Shown here: in pieces, positions 12,308 to 22,200 of the stretch
Position numbering within the stretch: position 1 is the first letter of the stretch
How the letters are laid out: every line of letters begins with the position of its first letter
Source: Ursus arctos
Lineage: Eukaryota; Chordata; Mammalia; Carnivora; Ursidae
Assembly (NCBI RefSeq): GCF_023065955.2
Contig: NW_026622819.1
Coordinates: 1,066,501 to 1,130,500 of the forward strand
Length of the DNA stretch: 64,000 nt
Reading direction: 5' to 3'
The notes under the pieces: generated by a model
Told to the model about the DNA's origin: nothing
Database searches by the model: none
The model's input: only the letters and a program-made list of their open reading frames with translations
Position numbers and translations under genes: made by a program

Positions 12308-12530
12308 AGCAGGGGTGAGGAGTGCAGAGCCTGGAAGGGTGAGTCCATGGAGAGCGGGGGTGAAAATGGGGCTTAGAAGGGTGAGTCCATGGAGAGCAGG
12401 GATGAGAAGTGCAGGGCCCAGAAAGGTGAGTCCATGGAGACTAGAGGTGAGGAGTGCGGGGCCTAGAAGGATGGGTCCATGGAGAGCAGGGATGAGGAGT
12501 GCAAGGCCCAGAAAGGTGAGTCCAGGCAAG
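12308..12530 (+). repeat. 45-bp minisatellite carrying repeated splice-donor-like motifs
   Basis: About 4.7 units, three with a spacing of 45 bp and one of 42 bp. Each begins GGTGAGTCCATGGAGAG (or a variant) and ends in a GGGCCCAGAAA-like segment. The unit starts can be counted at 12338, 12380, 12425, 12470 and 12515. Most junctions read AAGGTGAGT or AAAGGTGAGT, close to the vertebrate 5' splice-site consensus. Units differ by several substitutions, so the array is not recent. Confidence 0.85.
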
Positions 12531-12929
12531 TTGGTTGGCTTGCACTGCTTCATACCTTCTTTGCTTCAATGTTAATCCTGTGATGAAATATTCTAGAAGT
12601 CATAGAGTGTTCTGGAAGCTTGACTAGGAGAAGTTGGTCTCGGGCAAGGGGTTATAAGGAGTTGTCTTTCTTGTGGTGGAGAAACTACCAGTGGGGCCCT
12701 TGAACCTCTAAGGCAAATCCCCCGTGGTTGTGCAGGAATCTTCTGGACTACAGACCCTGGCGCACAGAGCAGCTGGCCGGGCTCTGGGAAGCCCTAGCTG
12801 TGTCCCTGAGGCTCCTTGTTCCTGCTCTGCGACTGTCTTTGGACGACGGAGCGTCCAGTTGTCCAGACGGACCGACAACGCGAGGTGCCTGCTTGCTGGC
12901 GTGGGCTCTGTGTTTGGGTCTGTTGGATT

Positions 12930-13430
12930 TTAGAGCTATGTACGGATTCTCAGAGAAGACGAGTTCTCCATTTTCTTCTGATACGTATTTTTCGCGCTGC
13001 CTTTCACGGTGTTTTTAATCCGTCGACACATTTTTCTCTTCTACACTGTGACCCCGTATTCTCAACACCATCTATTGACTCCCCTGCTCAGCTTGAGGCT
13101 CCCCTTCAGGCATGAGCACAGGGATTTATAAAGCTCTTTCCAGAAGCTCTGTTCTGTTGCCTTGGTTTCTGTGTTGTGGGGGCCCCACACTCTTCCAACT
13201 GCTGGACCTTTGGAGTCATGTGCCTCAGTGACCAGCAGGGTGAACTCCCGTGCCTGCTTCTTTTAAGAACTGTCTTAGTGACTCATACAAGTTTATTTGT
13301 CCATCCAAATTATAGAATGAGTTTGTCCCATTGCTAAAAATTTCCCTGGAAGTTTTGTTTGGGGCGCGTTAAATGTCTACTTTCCTAAGAGTGTGTTGTA
13401 GGGGTACCTGGAGTTTGCTTTAGTGTGGTG
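12930..13430 (-). mobile_element. Eroded L1 (LINE-1) ORF2 fragment, antisense
   Basis: The segments TATTCTCAACACCATCTATTGA, CTGTTGCCTTGGTTTCTGTG, and TATAGAATGAGTTTGTCCCATTGCTAAAAATT-like text follow the order of the antisense L1 ORF2 3' region (reverse-transcriptase end). It is broken by indels and substitutions, encodes nothing intact, and is an old, pre-carnivore copy. The identification rests on recalled consensus order, so the borders are approximate. Confidence 0.6.
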
Positions 13431-14264
13431 TGCTGAGACACACAGACAAGGACATGGCATGAAGTATGAAATCTTGCTCACAGTTCCCTAGAAACAGGAG
13501 GCCTGCTTGCCATGGGGGTTGGGAAGCTCCAGGCTCTGTTGGGAGGTAGTGGGAGCGGGTGGAAAATGTAGCAAGACCCTTTACTGTGGTTTCCGCAGGA
13601 GGAGTAGAGGAAGCCGGGCAACCCGGCTTAGAATTGGCCAGTGTGAGTAATTCCAGTGGCTGGTGGGGTGTGGGGCTGTCCCTGGTTGTCCGGCAACTGC
13701 CCTGGGGTGATTAGGGCTGGTGGGCAGTGGCCACAGAGAGGAGGGGTGGGAGTGGGCTCTGGATGGCTGCTTTGCACATGAAAGGTGAGTTAGCTAGTTC
13801 TGGGAAGGGCCATCCCTGCAGGGTCCGCAGGCCCCAGGTGTCAAAGGTCAGAACGAAAAGACTTGCTTAGGGCAGAGTCACAGCACTGTAGCCAGAGGGA
13901 CCCTCCCACAGGTCAGCAGGTCCTGGCTCGCTGGCAACACCCACCCCATCAGTGAGCAAGCTGGAGCCCCTCGTCCTACCCTTCCAGCTTGTCCTCCCCA
14001 TGTGGCCTCCCAACCCTGCGGGCAGGTGGCCTTAGGTCTCTAATATCTGCTGTTCCCTTTGCCTGGACATCTGCATTTCTGCCTCGTCACTTCCTTCAAG
14101 TTTGACCCAAACGTCAGACTGGTAAGACTTGGGGGTCCTGTTACCCTCTCCCCCTGGTGTGTGTGTGGCTCTCAGGGCACCTGTGCATTCCACACGCATT
14201 CAGCGTGAAGTTTAATTTGTTTGGAACAGAACGGTTTCCAAGACGCCTTCTGTGAGTGGAACAG
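13431..14264. other. No gene or repeat recognised
   Basis: GC-moderate sequence with no splice-supported exon, tandem repeat or recognisable transposon. Confidence 0.45.
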
Positions 14265-14400
14265 GGCCATTTTATAGACGTGGAAATTGAGGCACGAGAA
14301 ACCGACCGACCAAGATCGCCGCCAGGGCTGCTAAAGGCTCTGGCCTCATTTCCAGGCGTCTTTCTGTCTGCTCACAGATCAGGACTCCTGATGGACGTCG
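14265..14400 (-). repeat. MIR SINE fragment, antisense
   Basis: CCATTTTATAGACGTGGAAATTGAGGCACGAG matches the reverse complement of the MIR core (fully, 'CTCAGTTTCCTCATCTGTAAAATGG'). The remainder decays rapidly. This is an ancient tRNA-derived mammalian SINE. Confidence 0.55.
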
Positions 14401-16125
14401 CCCCGTGGTCACCCATTTCTGCAGGCCGCCCTCCACAGAGCGTCCTATTTTTACAGCACTTGGGTTCCAGAAAAAACCACTTCCCTCAGATATGCAGACG
14501 TTTGGCATCAAACCAGGATCTAAATACTTGATGGTGTCTTATACCTTCTGCGTGGATCGCAACTATCACGAAAGTACGGGTTTCCAGGGCCCCAGCGATG
14601 GAAAACCTCATCGGCACGAGGCCTCTCTCAGCTCTGTTGTCTGTTCCACTTCCCTCGACATGAGAAACGTGATCCTCGGTGTGAAACGTGATCTGAAAGG
14701 ATGACCTCTTCCCTGGGTCTTCATCAACGTTTAAGAGAGTTGGGAATTCCGAGGCACGGAAGCGTTTGTTAAGGACTTGAGCACGTCTTTCTTCACACTT
14801 TTGGTTTGCAGAACAAATGTTTACATGTAATTTTGCTTCCTAAAATGTCAAAAATCCCACAAATATGGAAACAATTATTCTCAAAGGAGTGATCTTTTAT
14901 GAAAAACAATTGCTTACAGTAATTCTTTCTAGTTGGCTTTGAAAAATGCTGTGTCACATTATTTCTGCCAACGTGCAAAGGCAGAGATCCTGTTCGGCTG
15001 GGAGGAGGACAGGTCCCCAAAGGGGGGATTCACTGTGAGGGGCACAGTGGCCAGGCCTGTGAGCCTGCCATCACTGTCGCCTCCTTATCGGTGGAGAAGC
15101 CCACGGCCCCCCAGGGTAAAGACAGCCTTCCCCAGCCTGCCTGGCAGCTAGCTGTGGCCATGGGACTGGGGGCTTCAGGGAGGGAGAAGGAGGTCCTGCT
15201 GGAGGATCAGGCAGGTCCTGGGGCAGGAGGACGTGACGTCTGCAAAGAGGCCCAGGAGAAAAGTGATTCGCGAGGGCTGAAAACGTCTCCACTGCAGCGG
15301 GGCGTGGTTCGCAGAGCCCAGAGCCAGGCCCAGCTGGGTTTGCAGGACGTGGGGCCTCACGTGGAGGGGGCCGGTGTGTGAGGCTGCTCTCTGCCCCCTC
15401 CGTCCCCTCCCTCTCCCCTCCCTCCCTCCTTCCCCCGCCCCTCCCTGTCTGGCTGGCAGCAGGCTCCTTGGCAGAGCCTCTCACAGGGCTGGGTGGTACT
15501 CCATGGCTCACTCACCCTCCTAGGTGAGCGCGCACAGCAGGTGTAGATGGGGAGGGCAGTGGCGCAGCCGATGCCCTGCTTTCACCTGCATGCTCACCTG
15601 TGCGCGATTGCAGGCCCGTGCCTGCCCGCACACCCGTTCCCCCCATTGCACGGGAACCCCGTTGCAGACTCGTGGCCACGCATTTACCTGCCCCTCTTCC
15701 CATCAGGTCACAGGTGCGCTGACGCCCCAGCTGTGGCGGCCCGCGACCCAGGGGGGCTTTGCTCTGCACAAGTGCTTTAGCAAACAGGGAAGCCAGTCGG
15801 AGCGGGAGCGCTTGGTCCCTCGTAACAGACGCTGGCAATCAGCTGATCTGGCTTCTTCGCCTCGGGATATTGGTCACAAGAGGACCCTTGTACATATTTT
15901 CAACCCTTGAATTGGTGAGGCCAAGGACTCTGACTGGGTCAGGGGCCGTTTATAAGCTCCTTGACTTGAAAGCCTCCGTGGAGAGGGTGTAGCCCTTAGA
16001 ACAAGGAGCGGGAGGCTAGCGTCTGTGTTCGGGGAAGGACGTACTGGGTGTGTGGTCCTTGACCCCGGCATGTTGGCGTACTTAAAACTGAAATGGTATA
16101 TACTTCGTTCATCTTATGTTCTTAG
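14401..16125. other. No gene recognised; pyrimidine-rich patch at 15390-15450
   Basis: No exon is supported. At about 15390-15450 the strand is almost purely C/T (CCCTCC and CTCCCT runs), a polypyrimidine tract that can form unusual DNA structure but has no assigned role here. Confidence 0.45.
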
Positions 16126-16307
16126 GGCGATCCCCATAGAGAACACGTGCTGATCACCCAGAATGAGCCGGATTCCTTGTGCAGCGGCATTCTTCGAGTT
16201 GAAAATGGAGTATTTGCCGACGTTCTGCTCGGTCGGGCCAGTCGCCTCCAACACGGCCACATGTCCGACTTCAGCGGCCTCAGCGGTCCTTCCACACAGA
16301 ACTTCAC
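16126..16307 (+). other. Exon-like block (possible exon or relic), coding status unclear
   Basis: On + an acceptor-like TATGTTCTTAG precedes 16126 and a donor-like CAC|GTAGGT follows 16307. One frame is open across all 182 bp, including LITQNEPDSLCSGILRVENG. The other two plus frames stop early. The minus strand is also open here, with GPTEQNVGKYSIFNSKNAAA and ending at a TAA near 16113. Both readings look more protein-like than their surroundings, but neither matches a family I know, and the flanks show no partner exon. A decayed processed pseudogene or transposon fragment would explain it equally well. Confidence 0.25.
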
Positions 16308-16439
16308 GTAGGTAACATGTTCTGATGGTGTTTTCAGCCATTTTCCTGTGCCCTGTGCTCAGAATTCCCAGGACTGCCCTGAGAGCTACTTGTAACCAGC
16401 TCTGTCCCTGGCGCAAGGTGGCGCAGGCCACAGTTTTCT

Positions 16440-16720
16440 CCACCTCGTGAGTTACATCCCGTGGCGTGAGAAGGCAGTGGACTGGAGCCACGGGCACGGG
16501 TTCTGCCGTGACCCTGGGAGGGGCTCTGCTCCTCTCTGCCTCCCGTTCCCTCCTTGGCTGTAAAGTGGGGTAAGGTTGAACCCGTCAGGAGGGTTTTCGT
16601 AGGGTTGGGAGAGTGAATGCGGGTGGGGTGCCCAGGACGGGGTCTGGTCCCCGGCGAGTGCCCGCTGAGCGCGAGCTGCCTTAGCGAGAGCCTGGCATTC
16701 ACCGCGGGAACCGGCAGTCT
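16440..16720 (+). repeat. MIR SINE, sense orientation
   Basis: The succession GTGACCCTGGGAGGGGCTCTGC, CTGTAAAGTGGGGTAAGG, GGTTTTCGTAGGGTTGGGAGAG and GCCCAGGACGGGGTCTGGTC follows the MIR consensus from core through the 3' half. It is diverged, ancient and noncoding. Confidence 0.6.
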
Positions 16721-17260
16721 TTCCGCCAACGGGGGTCTGGGGGTGGGCAAGCGCATCTCCCCGAATTCTCGGCAGTCTGCGTCAGACAAGCCTGGGTACA
16801 CAGGAAGCGTGGACTCTTTCACGAAGGTTAGGGAACTGGTCTCCGAGAACCAGAGCCTGGATTGCAGGCGGGGTTTTGTGGAAAGCTGGTAGTGGTTCCA
16901 GCTGCCGACTAGGTTCCAGAGGGAAGGGCGCTGCTGACTCCGTGGATTCCACTGCAAGTCCAGGCGCAGGTGTTCCCGATCCCCGAGGACGAGACGGAGC
17001 ACCCTGTGTTGGGCAGTTCGCCGCCTCTCTTTGAACAAATGGTTTCTTCCACATTCACAGATGGTCGTGTGGGTCCAGCCAGGATGGCGTGTCCTCCGTG
17101 CTCCTTGTGACTCTGCGAGTTTGTTACCAGTTACGACACACATCCATTTCTCTGGACATACACCCTGGCACGTGTGTGCCGTGCGGTGACTTAAATGTGT
17201 AAGCTTGCCGACAGGTGAGGGCCCCCAGGGGGTGCTTGTGTGTTGGGGTGGGGGTCAGGC
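16721..17260. other. No gene or repeat recognised
   Basis: I see no supportable feature. Confidence 0.45.
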
Positions 17261-17350
17261 CCCCTCATTCACCGACGGGGACTTGGGACAGTTCTTTACC
17301 CTTCTCAGCCTGGGTTTTGTCATCTACAGAAAGGGGTTAATGAGACCGCC
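17261..17350 (+). repeat. MIR SINE core fragment, sense orientation
   Basis: GGGACTTGGGACAGTTCTTTACCCTTCTCAGCCTGGGTTTTGTCATCTACAGAAAGGGG is a diverged form of the MIR core (CTTGGGCAAGT...CCTCAGTTTCCTCATCTGTAAAATGGG). Confidence 0.7.
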
Positions 17351-19442
17351 CCTCCCACAGTCACCGTGAACGGCATTTTGGTCGTGGGTGTTCTCCGGGC
17401 GGGGCTGCGGGAGGCTCTGGATAGACTTTGGCTGTCGGTGTCGGCATGGGAAGCGCGAGCCCCTTCCCCTCCCCTGAACACAGCATTCTGGCATTTCTTG
17501 TTCACTGTGCGCACAGGGCGCCCTGCGGCCTCTTCATATCGCTGCTACTCGGAGGCAGAGTGCGTCCTCGTGGTCGATTTCACGTCTCCGGAGCGAGGCT
17601 TCGTCTCATCAGGAAATGCGAACTCACCTATCCCGCTGCCACGGGACAGTTAGCCAAGCAGACGCGGGAGGCGTTCAGTTCTGGGCTCGGATTCCATCCC
17701 CTGCTCCCTGGAGTCTGTGGGGCTGGTTACCTCCCGACCTGGTTTCTTCCTTCATCGTCGTCAGAAGAAAGTGACTGAGCGAGTGGTCCTGGGCTCACCT
17801 CCCGAGGAGGTGAGCTGGGGCGGGCGGCGGTGTAGGAGTCTCTGACGCAGACCCCAGGGGCCCAGGCTTTGCCAGGTAAACCAGCGGACGTCACATCCAA
17901 CTTCAACAGGCGGTAAGATCTGAGGAAACTGTCTTTTCATCTTTAAACAAGAAATCTGGGGGAAATGCGGGACGTAGCCAAGCAGCGTCCCTTGAGGCGA
18001 ACTCGTCAAGTGTTCCCGGCAGTGTTCCTGTGAGGCCTCAAGGGCCCTACATGAGATTGTGTAAGGCAGCTGGCTCATTGCAGGCATCCGGTGGGGTCGG
18101 CCCCCGGGAGCCTTCGCAGACACGCCTCCCACTTCAGTAAGAGCTCGCGAAGAACTCGAGCCTGGTTCCTAGCCGGCGGGACGGTGACGGGGGTCCAGGT
18201 CCCCCACGCACACACAGCTGGGCACACCTGTGCGGCCCTGTGATTTCTGCACACACTTTGTGCTTAACCGGCATGAAATGTGAAGCTGGGAAACCGGGAC
18301 GAGGGTGTGCAGTAAATTCACACGCCCCTGATGGACGGCAGGAGTGTGCTTGTCGGGGACCCGGTTTTCAGGGTTAGGGCTCAGCGGGACCGCTGCCTGG
18401 GGGCCCGGGAGGCCTGGGTCCAGAGTGGGGCCTCCCGTTACGGGGCCCCCGAGGAGCACGGTCTGCTCAACGAAGTGTCATCACGTCAACCGAAGTCAAG
18501 GGTAGAGATTCCGCCCGACAGCGTGAGGCCAGCCGTTCTCAGAGGGCGTGTCCAGAAACGGCTCCCCTTAGAATCGCCTTCCACCTCAAGATGGAAAACT
18601 CTTGGTGCGGTCTGCGGCCAGACAGACTTGCAGTTATATCTGTAACATCTTGTAACTGTTGCGTCTCTTTTCGTCAGTTCCTCCAGCTGTACATAACAGG
18701 TTCCTCGTCCTTCTGCTTAAAACTTTCCTCAGAATCCTTTTGTTTACTTATATTTTTAGCTCAGTAGTAAGGATGTTTTCTAACAACAGGAGATACAGAA
18801 ATAATAAAATCTGTAGACACGTTATTGTTGATGACATTGGTTGATGTTGCAGATTCTTACTTGATTGTTCCCCAAACGGTTTCCCCTCATGGGACAGGCT
18901 GCACCAGGCTCCCTGGGGACCTGCTGGCCTCACCCACAGGCTCTGAGGACATCGCCCTGATGGCTTTTCCACCAAGGTCCGAGGTGGCTTGCCCGTGGGG
19001 AGAGGGCACGGCAGGGGAGGTGACGATGGGTGGCAGTCTTGGGAAACCTGGGTCAGGACAGTCTGGGCGTGGTCAAGGGCCAGCATGCGAGGAGGACATG
19101 GGGGTGCCCTGGAGTCCATCCTGTCATGGCTCAGCCAGAGGTGGACGAGAGCTGGCCCTGCCAGTGACCCCTTCTCTGGTTCCACGACTTAGCCTGACAC
19201 CTCCCACCAGGGGCTGTGCGGTGGGGCCCCAACCCTGGCTTGTCCCACTTGTCTCTCCAGCGTGCGATCTGAGTGGGCTCCCCCATCGCAAGCTGCAAGG
19301 GAGCCAGCCTGTACTTGGCCACTCCTGGGAGGAGCCTGCCGGGGAATCTGCCCACTGGGGCCCCAACGGGACCAAGGCCAGGGCTGTTCTCAGAGCCACC
19401 CACCTGCCACCTGCCCCGTCCACACCTCCAGAAGCACCTCCC
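17351..19442. other. No gene recognised
   Basis: Mixed composition. 18630-18860 is an AT-rich patch without recognisable origin. GC rises again towards the array that starts at 19443. No exon has both splice signals and protein-like coding. Confidence 0.45.
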
Positions 19443-21098
19443 TGATGAGCCGTCTGCTTTCCACGCACAGACACCCCCAGTCCGCCAGTGATGAGCCGTC
19501 TGCTTTCCACGCACAGACACCCCCAGTCCGCCAGTGATGAGCCGTCTGCTTTCCACGCACAGACACCCCCAGTCCGCCAGTGATGAGCCGTCTGCTTTCC
19601 ACGCACAGACACCCCCAGTCCGCCAGTGATGAGCCGTCTGCTTTCCACGCACAGACACCCCCAGTCCGCCAGTGATGAGCCGTCTGCTTTCCACGCACAG
19701 ACACCCCCAGTCCGCCAGTGATGAGCCGTCTGCTTTCCACGCACAGACACCCCCAGTCCGCCAGTGATGAGCCGTCTGCTTTCCACGCACAGACACCCCC
19801 AGTCCGCCAGTGATGAGCCGTCTGCTTTCCACGCACAGACACCCCCAGTCCGCCAGTGATGAGCCGTCTGCTTTCCACGCACAGACACCCCCAGTCCGCC
19901 AGTGATGAGCCGTCTGCTTTCCACGCACAGACACCCCCAGTCCGCCAGTGATGAGCCGTCTGCTTTCCACGCACAGACACCCCCAGTCCGCCAGTGATGA
20001 GCCGTCTGCTTTCCACGCACAGACACCCCCAGTCCGCCAGTGATGAGCCGTCTGCTTTCCACGCACAGACACCCCCAGTCCGCCAGTGATGAGCCGTCTG
20101 CTTTCCACGCACAGACACCCCCAGTCCGCCAGTGATGAGCCGTCTGCTTTCCACGCACAGACACCCCCAGTCCGCCAGTGATGAGCCGTCTGCTTTCCAC
20201 GCACAGACACCCCCAGTCCGCCAGTGATGAGCCGTCTGCTTTCCACGCACAGACACCCCCAGTCCGCCAGTGATGAGCCGTCTGCTTTCCACGCACAGAC
20301 ACCCCCAGTCCGCCAGTGATGAGCCGTCTGCTTTCCACGCACAGACACCCCCAGTCCGCCAGTGATGAGCCGTCTGCTTTCCACGCACAGACACCCCCAG
20401 TCCGCCAGTGATGAGCCGTCTGCTTTCCACGCACAGACACCCCCAGTCCGCCAGTGATGAGCCGTCTGCTTTCCACGCACAGACACCCCCAGTCCGCCAG
20501 TGATGAGCCGTCTGCTTTCCACGCACAGACACCCCCAGTCCGCCAGTGATGAGCCGTCTGCTTTCCACGCACAGACACCCCCAGTCCGCCAGTGATGAGC
20601 CGTCTGCTTTCCACGCACAGACACCCCCAGTCCGCCAGTGATGAGCCGTCTGCTTTCCACGCACAGACACCCCCAGTCCGCCAGTGATGAGCCGTCTGCT
20701 TTCCACGCACAGACACCCCCAGTCCGCCAGTGATGAGCCGTCTGCTTTCCACGCACAGACACCCCCAGTCCGCCAGTGATGAGCCGTCTGCTTTCCACGC
20801 ACAGACACCCCCAGTCCGCCAGTGATGAGCCGTCTGCTTTCCACGCACAGACACCCCCAGTCCGCCAGTGATGAGCCGTCTGCTTTCCACGCACAGACAC
20901 CCCCAGTCCGCCAGTGATGAGCCGTCTGCTTTCCACGCACAGACACCCCCAGTCCGCCAGTGATGAGCCGTCTGCTTTCCACGCACAGACACCCCCAGTC
21001 CGCCAGTGATGAGCCGTCTGCTTTCCACGCACAGACACCCCCAGTCCGCCAGTGATGAGCCGTCTGCTTTCCACGCACAGACACCCCCAGTCCGCCAG
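19443..21098. repeat. Homogeneous 46-bp satellite/VNTR array, 36 units
   Basis: The unit starts TGATGAGCCGTCTGC and ends CAGTCCGCCAG, 46 bp long. The first unit starts at 19443 and the last at 21053; (21053-19443)/46 = 35, giving 36 units and 1656 bp with no length change. By eye every unit is identical. Because 46 is not a multiple of three and the minus strand of the unit contains no TAA, TAG or TGA, all three minus frames stay open. They yield three long reading frames made of the same 46-residue cycle (GGLGVSVRGKQTAHH..., GGVCAWKADGSS..., WGCLCVESRRLIT). These are artefacts, not genes. Perfect homogeneity implies recent expansion, gene conversion or an assembly effect. Confidence 0.97.
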
Positions 21099-21639
21099 TG
21101 GGGAGTTTGCTTTTGCCACCAGGTGCCTCTGCTTGAGGAAACGGCCAAGAGTCGCAGCAGCGTCCTCTTCCAATCCGGGCTGACACGTGGCTGGTGTGCA
21201 GGCCTCATGCTGTCCCCTCAGGCCTGTGGTGGGCTGTGGCCAGAAGGGACAAATCCTGGGGCTCCTTGCTCCGGTCTCTGGATCCGCCTTGTCCGTGTGA
21301 CACTGTCCAGCCATCAGCCTCCTCTGCGGGAGGGTCAGCCCCCCAGGGGTGGGGGAGCTTATTTATTCTGTTTACTGACACGTCCTAGCACTTTCTAGCA
21401 GTACCTGGGAGATGCTCGGTAGGGATGTGCGGAATCAAAGAGTTAAAAACTGAATGAGTCGGTCTGTGGAGCTGAGAGCTTTGGTGCTGGTTGCACAGTC
21501 TTACGTATATTTTACCCCACTAAGAGAACCCCACAAATGAATGAGTGATTAAGTGTAGAAAGTATAATTCTAAAGTTAAAAAAACAGAGGTTATCTTAGT
21601 GACTTTGGGATAGAGAAGGATTTCCCATGAAGCCCACTG
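21099..21639. other. Flank of the satellite, with a MIR-like 3' fragment
   Basis: No gene seen. Around 21380-21455 the text CCTAGCACTTTCTAGCAGTACCTGGGAGATGCTCGGTAG...AACTGAATGAGT resembles the end of a sense-orientation MIR (TAGTAGGTGCTCAATAAA...TGAATGA). The call is tentative. Confidence 0.4.
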
Positions 21640-22200
21640 AAAGCACAAGTCATACAGAAAACTTTTGATACACGTCAATCAGACAATACTGGAAAAGTCT
21701 TACCGTAAACCACTGATAAAACAAGCCACAAATTGGGCACAAAACAGTTACAAAGAATATCATGGTGCATACAAGATAAAGAACTCGTGCGTAGCTTGTA
21801 GGAAAGCAAACTACAAAATAACGGGCCCAGGACATGAACAGGCAGTGCCCAGAAGGCGAAGCCAGCATGGCGAGAAGACGCTCGTGCTGGCTGGAGCTCG
21901 GGACAGGCGGGGACGTCACCCCTGTGCTCCTCAGCCCTGGGGGTCTGATGAGGCCAAATGTGGGGAGCTACGTGAGGGCACGGTACGGGGAGGAGAGGAG
22001 CCCCTGGGGTGGGGGGCAGGCTGCACACATCCAGAAGTGAAATGCACACACCCCGTGATCTGGGAATGTCCTGGAGCAATCTCACAGACGAGAAAACTTC
22101 TATTTTGGAATTCAGAGAAATTGGAAACTGTCCGTCAGGGAGGGAAGTGATAACCTGTTTGCATGGTCACCTGCAGAGCTCCGAACGTAGTCACCTTCAC
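21640..22200 (+). mobile_element. L1M (LINE-1) ORF2 fragment, sense orientation
   Basis: AAGATAAAGAACTCGTGCG, GGGCCCAGGACATGAACAGGCAGTGCCCAGAAGGCGAAG and CCAGAAGTGAAATGCACACACCCCGTGATCTGGGAATGTCC follow the order of the C-terminal ORF2 region of old L1M elements (…GGGCAAAGGACATGAACAGGCA…, …ATGCACATACCCTTTGACCCAGCAAT…). A GC-rich stretch between them has mutated heavily. No intact frame; ancient copy. Confidence 0.65.

Noticed and set aside
19443..21098. CRISPR-like array of direct repeats
   Set aside because: Units are contiguous with no spacers, and the sequence context is mammalian.
19124..21314. Three long minus-strand reading frames (598-727 codons) as a giant repetitive protein gene
   Set aside because: They are the three phases of the same 46-bp satellite without stop codons. 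No splice sites, conserved flanks or single preferred frame.
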